64,000 bases of DNA. Source: Kuschelorhynchus macadamiae (Eukaryota > Arthropoda > Insecta > Coleoptera > Curculionidae). The position numbers were made by a program, and so were the translations under genes. The stretch spans positions 1 to 64,000 of the forward strand of contig JAUTXW010002382.1 in assembly GCA_030620095.1 (NCBI GenBank), read 5' to 3'. The notes under the pieces were generated by a model. That model was not told the origin of the DNA. It saw nothing but the letters and a program-made list of their open reading frames with translations, and ran no database searches. How positions within the stretch are numbered: the stretch's first letter is position 1; each line of letters begins with the position of its first letter. Shown here in pieces: positions 22,700 to 34,679 of the stretch.

Positions 22700-24330
22700 G
22701 TGTGCTATAGCTGTCTGTGACAACAACTTACAAATTAATGTATAACAAGAATACTGCATATTTCCAACAATAAAAAGTATTCTAAATACTGCTTTATGTG
22801 ATCTCCATTTTGCTGAACGTATTTTTCATATACTGTAATTGTATGATTTTGGGCATTTAACAACATTTTAGGTGATCTCTTCCTAAGTAGCACTTTTAGT
22901 CATGAATACGCCATTGTTATCAGAAGTATTTTCATTGAAGTAACCGGAACTTCGTGTCGCCACGTTCTGTTTAAACTGAGAGTACATTCCAAAATGGGGA
23001 ACTGTTTTATAAATAACATGTTACTGTAACTTTGACTATTACGTAGATAGTACGGAATTGTGTAGTTCCATTTAAGTAGCTAAATAGTAATAATTTACCC
23101 TATTCGTCACTTGCTTATTTCTGTCTTTATTTTATCCTTTTTAAAATTATGTATGGTTCGTTTTAATACAAACAAAACAGTTATGGCGACTACTAACACT
23201 CAAATTGGGAACATGGTATAGAGCGTATAGAATACGTTATTGGTATTTGAGGCAGGATACCCGCATTTCACTTAGTTTTCTGGCTATGCTAAGGACCTAA
23301 ATGATGTGAATATGCTGATGATAGTCGTAAAAAAAATTACGCGCCTTTAAAATTCTTTAATGTTCGTTACATCTTGGTCAAATATATAGGCCAATTTACA
23401 TCTCGAAAATGTAATTTTGAACTTTGGTTTAAACAGTTTTTATCATTAAATATCTTATTATAAAGAGTGATTCTTTTTTTAACGCAATGTTTAATTTGTA
23501 TGCATTTTTAATACTTATACCCACAAAAACAAACATCATAGCCAAACCTTTATAGGGGAGATGAAAATAAACAATGGCGTTCTATTAGACTTTTACTTTT
23601 AGGTTGGCTGCATTTCTTTACTGAGAAAATTACTTAACATCAAGTGTCTACGACTGCTCCCATGCGCTTTTATAGTTTTGGATTCTTTAAATACGCAACT
23701 GTCACTTATACCCAATTACACTGAAGTCTTGAACACTAAGGTGGTACGAATAAAGTTATCTACAAAGTTCTTATTAAATCTATATTGTATATTATTACCA
23801 AGCGGTTACGATTTGGGAACATTCCGCCGGTTCTTTAAAATTGAATGCGTTGTGTCGTAACATGCGAAGAGTTACGGTACTTGATTCACTACTATAATTC
23901 TGCCATCTATCATAACCATAACCCTTTGTTTCGTTTTAATTTTTTCTTTCCTTAAAATACCACTTTAGGTTGTTTTGTTCAGGTATGACATAACCAAGTT
24001 GTGATATTTTTAATTTTCTATAAAATGTGGCTGAGTGACGAAAGCTACTTTTTTTATTGTATGTAAAGCCATTGTGAACCATTTTGACTTGTTACTCGTA
24101 GACGATAACACAACGCATACACAACTAATTAATAACTGTAGAGCAAAATTTCTAAAGGTTTAAATGGAAGCACCCATATTGTCGTTAGTTTTTCGCAAAA
24201 TATGATTAAATTAATCTACTTTTATATTGACAACCTCTGTCAGCATCAGTTAAAAATGTAGAGTTATGTTAACGTTTTACTTTAATATTCTATTCGAACT
24301 ACCTAGTACAAACTTACTTTTTTATTTTAG
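22700..24330. other. No gene established
   Basis: No transposon core or conserved protein recognised. A 60-codon open frame at 23678-23860 has no recognisable similarity. The stretch contains several TTTATTTATTGCAG-like acceptor sequences but no convincing exon. Confidence 0.35.
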
Positions 24331-24506
24331 ATTAATGAGAGTTATCTGGCAAGTGAATTTAGTAATGTAATATGTACTGAAGAAGGCCTACAAAATAAAG
24401 TTTCTTTTATGCTAATCTTAGAGAGCTTCTACCTCAAACTGAGGTGCTGAATGAAGTAACACATACACTAAGACATGAAACAACATTGTCTTTTACAGCA
24501 AAATAA
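24331..24506 (+). pseudogene. Possible host-like exon fragment, frameshifted
   Basis: A polypyrimidine tract and AG (TTTTTTATTTTAG) precede a frame reading INESYLASEFSNVICTEEG and then QNKVSFML. One base later, the adjacent frame continues RELLPQTEVLNEVTHTLR to a TAA at 24504-24506. The amino-acid composition is less biased than its neighbours and looks like real protein, but I do not recognise the family. The frameshift means it is either a pseudogene, a sequencing error or a chance alignment of two frames. Confidence 0.3.
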
Positions 24507-24509
24507 AAT

Positions 24510-25290
24510 CAAAATATAATAATCGGCAATATTTAATAGCTTTTCTTGGAGTTAACTTATACTTAAGGCATTTACGGTTATAGTCAGTTACACATTCATC
24601 ACAAACACTTTATAATTACAAGCAAAAAACAGGTGAACCAGGCTTAAATACATTTCTCCATATGGCAAATAGCTGAGAACTTCTTGTTTGAATCAATATT
24701 CATTTTAATAATCACGAAAATAAAATGAGACACTAAAACAACAAAGCTCATAAGAGACCCACGTAAGTGAAAAGTAAACAAAACGATTTTAGCAGCAATA
24801 TGGCCTAACCATTACTCTATTGTTGCCACTGTTCTTATAAAATCACCGACCGAATCTCGTACCAGCGCCCCCTATCTCCGGAACCTCAAGTACAAGAGGT
24901 AATAGTTTACTTGTAGTAAATAATTACTGTAATTCTTACTTCTAGGTTGCAACAGAAGAATAACGGCTGGTAATAGCCAGTTCAAAGTAGCAATAGAGGA
25001 TAACTTTTTCTAGTCTGCAACGACTCGATTTACTTTAGAGTAATACGTTATAGGAATACATTTGAACGTGATGGAGTAGTCTCCGGAAAGTTCAAGAAGG
25101 TACTGATACTTAAAAGTTGTAATTTAGTAAACAGATTAAAAACAGTAACTTTGAATAATTACTATTATGTAACGGAAGTACAAGCAATAGTTATTATATA
25201 ATTACTTTACATGGAAAATTACTATAAAGTATTATTCGCCGTAACAAACACATATATAATACTTAAAAACGTGTAACCCAAAGTGTTTGT
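24510..25290. other. No gene recognised
   Basis: Sequence downstream of the dead MLE transposase (which reads leftward); probably partly its 3' region. No matching inverted end was found. Confidence 0.35.
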
Positions 25291-25299
25291 TGATATATA

Positions 25300-26265
25300 G
25301 TAGGATTATTAGTAATAAATGCGTAAAAACTCTTAAAGAGTAGTAATGGAAACAGTTGTATTTAGTGCTAGCTGCTCTTAACTGATTGATTACCGCTAAA
25401 ATTTTTTGTCGGAGTTCCACGATGTTATCACAAGGAGGAGTTCTGTGCACATCATTTTTTATATATCCCCAAAAGAAACAATCCATTAATGTCAAGTCCG
25501 GATTATTGGGTGGCCAACCAATAGTTCCACCATTCCCTACCCAACCTTTGGGATATTCTATGTTAAGAAAAATTTAGACTAGCACCGTCTTGCCATATTA
25601 TTTGCGCTGATATATTTACGGGTAGATCATCTATATATTATGTTATATGGTACTCCAAGAAATAAAAATAATGACCTTCGGTTAACTTTAACTATAACAC
25701 GACGCCAAACATTAACTAACTGGTTCACTTAGGTTTTTATTTCGTGTATCTGTCTAGGATCATTTTAAGTCCAATATATTTTAGTTTTGTTGTCTATTAC
25801 AACCCTTTCTTGTAGTGTACGAACTTTCATCAGCCCATAAAATATTTTTTTTAAATTATTCTCATTACATCTATTTGAAAATTCCATGCAAAACTGCATA
25901 TTCTTTTGGCAGTGTTCTTCACTCAGTTTTTGGGGTTTACGAAATTTAAAGGGATTATATTTATATTATTTCAGAACTGACCGGATTGAACCGCGAGGAA
26001 TACCTGTCTCTTGAGTCTTGATATATACTATGGTAATAGACGAAACTAGATGTGTTTCAAACAATCTTAATATTTTTGTCTTTTTTTCTTCATTTAAAAG
26101 ACTATAATTCCAATATACCTTTTTAATATTTTACACGTTACTATGTTCTTCAAATTTCTTTGCCAGCCTTGCAAATATTGGTTTTGAAGGAGCTCGGCTC
26201 TCTAGATTTGCAGTTTTATTTAGCATATCACTTCATTCACGTATGCTAAATTCGCCAAATACCAT
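25300..26265 (-). pseudogene. Mariner-like transposase, heavily decayed
   Basis: Read leftward from an ATG at 26265, the segments follow MLE order: MVFGEFSIRE, then LESRAPSKPIFARLAKKFEE, a RLFETHLVSSIT linker, TGIPRGSIRSVL, the FRKPQKLSEEHCQ and MQFCMEFSNRCNEN blocks, a degenerate ADESS region, VNVWRRVI, and finally GWPPNNPDLTLMDCFFWGYI with the third Asp (25450-25510) and KNDVHRTPP. Many stops and shifts. The segment carrying the second Asp is not legible. Terminal repeats could not be identified. Confidence 0.75.
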
Positions 26266-26269
26266 TTCA

Positions 26270-27222
26270 ATAATAATAGATGTCACAATAACTTAAGAAC
26301 CAACATTATTTAGCAATATGTCAATTATAAGAATGTTTTTAATAATTGACAGTCACTGCACTCTTCGAAATTATATAAAAAATTCATATTTTTAACAATA
26401 TGTCAAAAACGAGTGGATTAAAAAAAAAGTTACATCTAATCAAAATGTTATCAAGATAAATTGATGCGCTGAGGGGTTATTATTAGTCTTGACAAGCAAT
26501 CGAGTTTCATAATTCTCTAGGAAGAGTTGAGCCCGTCCCAATTGTTTTTGCTCTCGCGAATCAACTCAAATTGTATAGCGGTGCCGACAATTGACCTCCC
26601 AAAATTGTATGTCCCTCTAGTCTTCACAAATAGGTGAAAATCTCTTATATAGCTAACGTCTCGAGTGTGTACTTAATTGAAATTAAGTAGTCAACTCGGC
26701 CCGTTAAACCGCTTCATTCTCTCTCTCAAGTGAAGTTATTGCTGCTTGTCCAATTTCAGAAAGTATGTAATTAAATAAAGAAAGAAAAGTTATTTTTTAT
26801 ATCAACATCTCAAATTTGAAGCAGTTTTAATTTAAGTAATTGCTACGGCAATTTGGCCTTCTAAGTTCACTTATCTCTCTTGGATTACGCTCCATTTGTC
26901 TCTCTTGGCACCAATGTTAAGAAAAGCATTTAACACATGTAATAAATAAATATTATCTGTTATCGATATAGTAACATTGTGGTGTATTAAGTAAACTAGC
27001 AATGAAAAAATAAGAAGTAAAATCTCTTTTCAATCAGTGAGACGTTGTTCACTGAAAAAAAAATGTAATACTGACATAGTTATTAGCCGCTAAAAATTGA
27101 GTATTTGAACGAATAACAGTGCAGATGGTAAAAGAAAGTTGAGTATTTTCCTGTGATATTTTGATGTGTCAAGATTCATTTACATTAAACTATATATGTG
27201 CTGATATATGTGTGGTACCATA
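26270..27222. other. No gene recognised
   Basis: Contains no coding frame or terminal repeat that I can support. Confidence 0.35.
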
Positions 27223-27224
27223 TA

Positions 27225-28590
27225 AACTGCTCGTCAAAAAAAACGAAACACCTAGTTTTTAGGGCAACAGTTGAAAGCGCGTTATTCGAAAATTACTGGA
27301 TCGAATTTAATAAACTTTGAAGTGTTGAGGCCATGATGTCAGCAATACTTACAGTTCCTCCTAGTAGGTTCTGGAAATAAACCGACTTTGCCTACTTTTT
27401 TCATTAGTAATTTTATCTTCTTAAACGTTTATTGCGGCTTGTAAAAAATGTTTATATCCAAAATCAATAATGAGAACAATAATTATGATTGCTTCAATCT
27501 ACAGGTGGTACCTGAGGTACTATTTTAGTAACGCTCGTTTCTGTGCAACAGGTAGAACAATAAGAAAGCTTTTAAAGAACTGGGATAAGAAAGCCCAAAC
27601 CATTTGGTTCTAAATTAAGCCGTATAGATTTTACAACCACTTAGTGTCTTAAGTACAGAGTACCTATGGTACAAAAAATATTCTTAGAATGGTCCGTAGT
27701 TTTCAGAACTGCAATGATATAGAAGGTACTCCATTCAAGTAAATGATATTTTTTACAGTTCTACTTTTTAACCTCCCTGTATATTTGAAACTGAAAATTT
27801 GATCGGTTGGTCGTAAAATATCAAAACTCATTTGTATAATCAAACCGTATTACATATAATTTGGAAGCGATTCGGTTCATAATGAGTCTCTATGCAACCT
27901 TAAACATAGATATTTCCTTGTTTTACCATATTTTGGCAACTGACAGAGATAGCATCAAAAATAAAAAACCGTTTGGAGAAAACACCCTGATTTTAATGAT
28001 CTATAGCAAAAAGTTTCCACCTTATGTTTATAAGGATATATTTTTTTTTGATTTGAACATTTATTTTAGATTTCACATAAAAAATTGATTTTGTGTAAAA
28101 CATATCCCTTAATTTAATTTTTCAGTTTTAAGGAATCACCTTGTTTAAGTAAACTGAAAGCATATGATCTCCGTTAAAACGCTGTAAAGCCAGCTTATTA
28201 ATATCTTTAGTAGTTTGTTAATTTTTGTTACTAAACTTCAAAATAATGATAATTTCCTGAAAATGACCATATAATCCTAGTTGGCCAAGATATCCACAAA
28301 ATATCTAAAAGGTCCCGAGGAATTGCCTAACTGTTAATAGGGAGGGTTATAACGACTATCTAACTTGACTGTTCTAAAAATGGAGATAACATGAAATTTT
28401 GAAAAAAAAACATGTCTGTCTTTGACACCCTGTTATGATGCGATTTGCAAAATTGCATATTCCTAAAATTAGAACTAAGAGTCAAAGAATCAAATCAGTT
28501 TTTCAAATTCGATCCAGTAATTTTCGAATAACGCGCTTTCAAATATTGCCCAAAAAACTAGGTGTTTCGTTTTATTTTTGACGAGCAGTT
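27225..28590. mobile_element. Non-autonomous Tc1/mariner-type element with 95-bp TIRs
   Basis: The left end AACTGCTCGTCAAAAAAAAC and the right end (complement AACTGCTCGTCAAAAATAAA) are inverted repeats that extend about 95 bp, including AAAGCGCGTTATTCGAAAAT and TACTGGATCGAAT blocks. TA lies outside both tips (27223-27224, 28591-28592). The 1.37-kb interior has no transposase; the frame at 27861-28088 is not recognisable as protein. Confidence 0.85.
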
Positions 28591-28594
28591 TATT

Positions 28595-28840
28595 TCATGT
28601 TTAAAACGTTAAATTGAACATTATATTTTGATCTCGCAAATATTCAAAAAATTTATGTTGGCTTATTCTTTTAGCGTATTTAAAGGTTTTTGAGCGTTTT
28701 TAGACCCTAGTGTTTTTTGTTAGTTTAACTTGCAGCATTTTGTGTACGATACACTCACCACTTAGTTTCCAGATTCATGCATGAAAATAATTCAGATCAG
28801 CACTCCTAGGAAAGCAGGCTTTAAAATATGGACTTATAGT
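28595..28840. other. No gene recognised
   Basis: Short unassigned gap between the TIR element and an RT fragment. Confidence 0.3.
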
Positions 28841-28869
28841 TCACTCTCTAAATGCGACGAATTTAGTTC

Positions 28870-29070
28870 TGATTTTTTCCGTACAAAGGTCTTGATTGTA
28901 AATTCAACCGGACAAGAATTTTCCACTATATGATGAAAGGTAAAAAACAGTTCTCCAAGGGTCTATTTTAGAACTATTGTTATTTTTAATTAATATAAAT
29001 AACATGTCTTCCAATTTGCCAGTGAAAACAACGCTATATGCTAATGAGAATCACAGAAACCGCTAGTTCA
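28870..29070 (+). pseudogene. Jockey-type RT fragment
   Basis: The frame LQGSILELLLFLINI then NNMSSNLPVKTTLYANENH corresponds to the QGSILGPLLF...YADD part of a non-LTR reverse transcriptase, with YANE where YADD is expected. Only about 200 bp can be read. Confidence 0.65.
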
Positions 29071-29159
29071 ACACTTGGCATGTTCATTGGGTATCATAAT
29101 CTAAAACGAGTTTGAGTTTCCATTGGTTGTCAATTTGCTAACGACTACGGTTTGGGCTC

Positions 29160-29766
29160 AATTAGGGGGGGCATCTTATTAGAAAGACCGACAGACGGAC
29201 CGACAGAGTTGATAAAACAATATTTTTGGGCATCTAGCGATGCTAAAACGTAAAGATATGTAAAAATAAGAGGGTGACTTTTTCACGATTACAAACGTTT
29301 TATTTAGCCGCCATTTTGTTCGGCCATCTTGAATTAGTACCACTATTTTACTAGTTGATCCCTATACCACAATTAGTTATGGCACACAATTTGAAATCAA
29401 CCCATTAAGCAGTTTTTTCAGGCTGAATTTTAAAATACTTTATTAGGCCGCCATTTTGTTCCGCCATCTTGGATTCGTACTAGTTGATTCCAACATAATA
29501 CTTGATGTTTTTGCAAAATTTGAGATAAATTAGATGAGTATTTTTTTAATAATAATTTTTTAACTTTTCAGTAAGCCTCTATTTTGTTTCGCAATATTGG
29601 ATTTTTACCAAAGTGTTATATAAGTGATAAGTAGCTTTTGAGCTACACTGCGACAGACAGACAGACAGACAGACAGGTCGACGGAATTGAGAAAACATGT
29701 TTATCGTCATCTAGGGACCCTGAAACGTGAAGATCTGAAAAAATCTCGGAGAGTGATTTTTTCACG
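29160..29766 (-). repeat. Modular dispersed repeat, inverted, abutting a PLE
   Basis: On the minus strand this holds two copies of the head module (CAGATCTTNACGTTT...CCCTAGATG), the GTCTGTCTGTCTG run (29650-29675) and several GGCCGCCATTTTGTT units. The second copy ends directly against the start of the PLE coding sequence at 29767. Confidence 0.7.
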
Positions 29767-31063
29767 AATAAAATACTTCCCTTTTACGAGAGAAGTAAAA
29801 ATAATAAATATTGTTATAGAAAAGACCAAGTTTTTATCCACATATTCTGTTAAAAATTCTATTGATTTGATTAATAAAATTAAAAATATTAAACTGCCAA
29901 ACAATTCAATTTTTATGTCGTTCTATGTAAAAAACCTTTACCCAAGCATACCACCATCAGACACAATCGAAATTATAAAAAATAATCTTATTCTAAACAA
30001 AACCAATTCTATCCTGCAAACAGAAAATATAGATGGCTTAAAAGTAAGCATGAACCAAAACTACTTCCAGTTTAATGAGGAGTTATTTTCAGCCAAAGAA
30101 GGGCTTATTATGGGGAACCCTTTAAGTACACTTTTGGCTGAAATATTTATGCATAATTTGGCAGAAAAAAAATTAAAATAAACTCTTTGTTTCAAAAATG
30201 TCTCTATTAGTATAGATACGTCGACGATATATTGGTCTGTTTTACTGGCATGATGAGACAGCTTAACATATTTTTAAAAGACTTAATACACCATACACAA
30301 AAATATACAATTTACTGTCGAAATGGAAACTGATAACTCTATAAACTTTTTAGATTTGAACATAACAATGGTAGCAAATAAACACGAATTTTCAATTTTT
30401 CACAAACTTGTACATACAGACACAACCATCAATAATAAATCAATGCACCCATTAGCACAAATACTAGATTAATTAATATAGCTTTAAACAAAGATAATTT
30501 TCAAAAAAAATTAAACCTAATTAAACAAATAGCAGTTAACAATGGATATGATGCCAAAATAATTGACAATATTTTAAATAAAAAAAAAACTATTAAAAAA
30601 TCACTTTCAGAAATTTACCCTGTGCCATCCAATGAAGGAAATAAAGTTAAGATACTTACTTTTATCGGTAAACCTACAGAAAAGGTGGCTTCTATACTGC
30701 GTAAAAAGAACATTATTGCATTTAAAACAAATGATAATCTAAGTAAGTTTATAAAAAATAACAAATAAAAATAATAAATACGGAGTTTAAAAATCGAACT
30801 GTGGATCATGCTCAAAAATGTATATAGGCCAAACTGTAAGAACTTTTAAACAGAGATTAACAGAGCATAAAAGAAGTTTTATCAAAAATAAAACAGATTC
30901 AACATACGCAGAACATTTGTTAAATAATAACCATGCTTTCGATGAAAATTTCGAAATATTGCATACAATAAATAAAAGTAAAACATTGTCAGTTTTAGAG
31001 TCTATGGAAATTAATAAACGTAAGAACAGCCAGTATCTTACACGGCTATTTAGATATGAATAA
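29767..31063 (+). pseudogene. Penelope-like element: RT plus GIY-YIG endonuclease, broken
   Basis: An RT and an endonuclease in one polyprotein, as in Penelope. Visible in order: LPNNSIFMSFYVKNLYPSIP (about 29896-29955), MNQNYFQFN with KEGLIMGNPLS (about 30052-30125), LLAEIFMHNLAEK, the catalytic RYVDDILVCF (about 30216-30245), INFLDLNITM, and a thumb-like NGYDAKIIDNIL segment. The endonuclease follows with CGSCSKMYIGQTVRTFKQRL (30803-30860) and a conserved EHLLNNNHAF block, ending at TAA 31063. The 5' end of the RT is missing, and at least three frameshifts or stops separate the domains. Confidence 0.9.
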
Positions 31064-31260
31064 TTCACCTCTTTTAAACCTATTTTGTTAGAAATTTCCG
31101 TCCAGATGTTGTTTAGGACTCTCGTAAGCCATAAAAGTCTACCTAGAAATATGTTTTATAAAAATCAAGCTCATTTAGCAAATTGTTAGTTTAAATACCA
31201 TTTGTCTGCTACAGCTACAGTGTCACAAGTTGTGAATAAAAGTGAAAATCTAAAACAGTT
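31064..31260 (+). other. Presumed PLE 3' tail
   Basis: Non-coding sequence after the endonuclease stop. A weak TCAC/GTGA hairpin with AAAAGTGAAAATC after it (31215-31250) may be the ghost of the hammerhead-like motif seen in the other PLEs; it is too degraded to claim. Confidence 0.3.
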
Positions 31261-32072
31261 TAAAGTGTTTTATTTACATTGTTGATAATGGATCTTCCTC
31301 AAGTAACAATCCAGTCAATCAAATAAGAAAGTATTTATAGTTTAAACACAAAACTCTTTCCTACGTATATGTACCATTCTTTTTGGGAATAAATCATTCT
31401 ATTCTATTCTATTATCTTTATTTTTATTAAGTTAACCTTTTGATAAAAATGTAAGTATTATAAGATTTTTTTGTAGCTAGGAATGTGTCTGTCTAAAAGT
31501 ATATGCCTCTCTTATGATACTACTAATAATTTCTTTTATTGTCTAATTCACTTTAGAAAAAATATTTTGCAATTGGATGCATTCTATAACCATTTTAAAT
31601 GGTAATAGTGAACATGAATTGATTAAAATTTTATATATAAATGGGTCATATTACATTGTCTAAAATGAAGGCTGTCCGTAATTTAACTATTAGCAATGAA
31701 TTGGTTAGTATTATATTAATTACTACAATTAAATTCAAATTAACTTCCATTTACTGGAATATTTTATGAAATATTTAATAGCGGTGTATGCAATATTAGT
31801 TTGAGAGTTATAGAACACATAAATAATTCCAATGGAAAATGTTTGCTTTGTACTTTCTGGTTGCTTTCAATAATTTATTTGTATGAAAAGTATATACCGT
31901 AATACCAAATCTCTATAGTGCACAGTCAAGTGTGCTCTTAAATAATTCATTGTCCCGAAATTTGCAATTTTCATAGTAAAATCCCCTATATTTAAACTAA
32001 AGTTAAAACATTTGCAAAAATTGAGCAATCTTCAAACAACAACTAATACAAGTTTTTGTTTTTATTTAACAG
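31261..32072. other. No gene recognised; possible intron
   Basis: AT-rich non-coding sequence ending in a T-rich tract and AG at 32072, which would be the acceptor for the exon that follows. No upstream exon could be found. Confidence 0.35.
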
Positions 32073-32192
32073 GGACCTGCCAGGGTAGTTGGTATTTTAA
32101 ACAATCATGTGAAAACTATTTGCAAAACCTGTGTATATGTTAACCAAGTAAACGAAAACGCATGTGTAAAATGCCACCACAAACTGAACTGA
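32073..32192 (+). CDS. Candidate terminal exon with a RanBP2-type zinc finger
   Basis: After a strong acceptor (TTTTTGTTTTTATTTAACAG) the frame encodes GPARVVGILNNHVKTI, then CKTCVYVNQVNENACVKC and HHKLN before TGA at 32190-32192. The cysteines fit C-x2-C-x3-N-x6-C-x2-C, the spacing of RanBP2-type (NZF) fingers, which bind ubiquitin, RNA or Ran depending on the protein; the usual Trp before the first Cys is Ile-preceded here. A finger at the extreme C-terminus is a common place for ubiquitin-binding NZFs. An AATAAA lies 54 bases after the stop. The exon has no stops and no transposon similarity. Host protein unknown; upstream exons are not visible in this window, so it may be an isolated or retained fragment. 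Confidence 0.5.
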   Translation, partial: GPARVVGILNNHVKTICKTCVYVNQVNENACVKCHHKLN

Positions 32193-32245
32193 ACGCGTTT
32201 TGCGAATCTTATACAGAATAATATTCTGGATTTTCGTTATACCCT

Positions 32246-32251
32246 AATAAA
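32246..32251 (+). terminator. Polyadenylation signal AATAAA
   Basis: AATAAA 54 bases after the stop of the candidate zinc-finger exon. In such AT-rich DNA the hexamer occurs by chance often; it is listed because of its position. Confidence 0.3.
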
Positions 32252-32254
32252 AAT

Positions 32255-32978
32255 TTAACATTGTGGAATTATTTAGGTCCAATTGATCATTAAATAATTA
32301 GCCGGTTGCAAAAAAACTTAATTGCTGTTTAGAATATTTAACCGGGTTTTCGAATTTGACAAGCTGCGTATTGACATCTAGGAACTCACTGTCAAATTTG
32401 ACATTCCTTTAAACATTCTAAACTTTAATTGAGCTTTCTGCAGCCGGCGGGTGTTGCTAATTTTATGTGTGTATACCTTCATACTTTCTAGTAAATTAAG
32501 TTTTTTACTTTTTCGTTCTACATATGAAAGGACTCCCGCACAATCCTTATGGGAATAGGCGTTCAGTTAATTTTTCTGAAAATTTGCTATGTTGTAGTTC
32601 TCAGCATCCTGATCAAAAGCTTTCATAGGCGCAACTCAATGCTGCGACTAGTTTTCGATATACAGGGCGTCAAAGTTAGAATTTTGCCTGTCCCTCATTT
32701 TATATTTTTTTTTATTTTTTAGGTATGCTTTTTCCTAATTTTCCTGAGATTTGACCCCTCTCGAAATTAATTTCTGGCCACGTGCCTGATTTGTGAAGCT
32801 TACAATTTTATTCAATGTTCTTTTGAATTTTTATCCGAAATATTGTCAGGAATGTTAGAATTAGTCAATTTAGAACATTTTTTATGAACCATATGGTATA
32901 CCTAAATTCATTCAAATAGATATCGGCGTTTGAAATAATAACGGGTAACAATGGCATATTCAAACGTAGTCATATTTA
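32255..32978. other. No gene recognised
   Basis: Contains a CAGGGCGTCAAAGTTAG mariner-like head near 32664 but no partner was identified. The last 100 bp are probably the 5' part of the MLE at 36.6 kb, separated from it by the hAT insertion. Confidence 0.35.
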
Positions 32979-32986
32979 CCTGAGCA
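32979..32986 (+). repeat. 8-bp target site duplication, left (CCTGAGCA)
   Basis: CCTGAGCA directly precedes the hAT end and is repeated at 36440-36447. Eight bases is the hAT signature. Confidence 0.9.
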
Positions 32987-33970
32987 CAGGGGCGGCTCGC
33001 CAGGGGTCGCTTTTTCCAATCAATTTACTTTAAAATAAAAATATTTTTAAAATATTGAGCATTTTATAATCTATATTTTTATTATAAAAATGCACTATGT
33101 TTTATATAAATTCACATTATTTACTTATTATACCATTATCTTCCATCAAAACTAGTGCGTTATATACCCAAAAAATAATAATGACTTAAAAACGTAGCGC
33201 GGTGAACACCTTTCCATAAGAGCGACCCTTTAAGCAGCAGTCACAAATTCCGCATCAGACTCCGCCCGCTCGCCGGCTTTCGCGCTTAGATTTGCTTACG
33301 GCAATTGCTATGGCAACGCCGTATATCGGTAAGCCAAATGTAGATGGGAGCAAAGGCCCATTAACTTTAAGGTTACCTCGATGAGCAGCTATCGGGCGAG
33401 GGGACGCGCGGAGGTCATGACGTCGACTGGCGACCCGGTCTGACAAGGCGGCCAGTTTATTGCTTATTAAGCTTGACGTTTTCGTTGCGACAGTAGTCAG
33501 TTGTGTTTTCAGAGTATTTTTTGAGATGTTTGAACAGTTAAATAACTGTGTTTACTGTAAATAGTATGCCTATAGTTAATAAAATATGAAAAATACTTAT
33601 AATATACATAAGCTGTGCCCATAGTGTGTTCTCGGTTGACAGCTTGTTACCGGTTAGAAATAGAGAAGAAATATATAGTAGACTACTAAAAACTAAAGCT
33701 TGAGTTATAGATTGAAAAAGTTTGCGTCTGGCGTCGTCGGTTTAAGCTAATTGTTTACGTTGGTTTTTACCCCGGGGTTACAGATTGAAAAGTTTGCGCG
33801 TTGCGTCACCTGTGGAACTAACCTTACTTTAATGTTTATATTTATCGCCTTTTTATATAATGCAATTTTGTCTTGCTTGTATTTCAGTTTATGTGCGTTT
33901 TTTTAATTTTCTGAGAATGGATAATCAAAAGCATAGTAATGATACCTAGACTAGGCATTGGGGATATATA

Positions 33971-34300
33971 ATGTGTGTCGCAGCTGTAAAGTTGTTGAAG
34001 AGAAGGCGGCAAAGAAGATGGAGAATTCGGGATGTTAATTGGGGTAGAAATACTCAAAACTCCTACAAGCATTTTCTTAAAAGTAAAGACAATGACCCCA
34101 AGCAGTCAACGAAGATGTTATGTGTATATATTAATATCAAATTTATTAAGAAGAACGAAAGTTTTAAAAGACCCTCTAAAATCCAGGAATTTCATTGGTT
34201 GCAGTATAACGGAAACGTCGATTTTCGCCAGCCGCTTCCGTCAAAGTTAAAGATGGCCATCTTTTCGACGGCTATTGGAAACTCATACGGATGGCTGTAA
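33971..34300 (+). CDS. Open frame of unknown function inside the hAT-type element
   Basis: A 109-codon frame from ATG 33971 begins MCVAAVKLLKRRRQRRWRIR and then DVNWGRNTQNSYKHF. The basic start followed by a Trp-rich stretch loosely recalls N-termini of PIF/Harbinger-type proteins, but I cannot confirm it, and it could be chance. A second frame overlaps it at 34032-34250. No splice or promoter evidence supports expression. Confidence 0.2.
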   Translation: MCVAAVKLLKRRRQRRWRIRDVNWGRNTQNSYKHFLKSKDNDPKQSTKMLCVYINIKFIKKNESFKRPSKIQEFHWLQYNGNVDFRQPLPSKLKMAIFSTAIGNSYGWL

Positions 34301-34573
34301 AAATATAACCGTACCCATTGCTTTGCGTTAAGTAAACTTCAAGGACAGCGCAAACAGTTACGCAAGACGCAAATGTTTTCAATCTATATCCCAGGGTTAA
34401 ATCAGGAAAGTTTAAACTTAGACCTCTGGACAATATATGAAATATGACGTAGCATTTTAGATAAAATTCAAATATGTAATAAAATATAGGGTGTTTCATA
34501 TATGAAAAACTAGTTAAGTAGGTATATAAGTCATCCTATATACTAATATTTATATTTAAACTTTTGCTCTATC

Positions 34574-34585
34574 TCTAACCATTTT
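34574..34585 (+). repeat. 12-bp target duplication of the PLE, left
   Basis: TCTAACCATTTT here recurs at 35894-35905, immediately outside the PLE. PLE target duplications vary in length, so 12 bp is acceptable. Confidence 0.8.
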
Positions 34586-34679
34586 AAGTCCTAACACTGG
34601 AACCTGTGGTGGAAGATAGATCAAAATACAAGAGTTCTAACCACACTAGACCACAACTTGTTACGTTCTGGATGCGCGT

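Noticed and set aside
29640..29680. CAGACAGACAGACAGACAG run as a CRISPR-like or regulatory array
   Set aside because: It is a tetranucleotide run inside a dispersed repeat module that recurs at several other places; there are no spacers.
30787..31068. 93-codon frame antisense to the PLE endonuclease
   Set aside because: Shadow of the GIY-YIG domain, which has clear motif support on the plus strand.
33255..33446. 63-codon Arg/Ser-rich minus-strand frame in a GC-rich patch
   Set aside because: It lies inside the hAT-type element; composition alone explains its openness and it matches nothing known.
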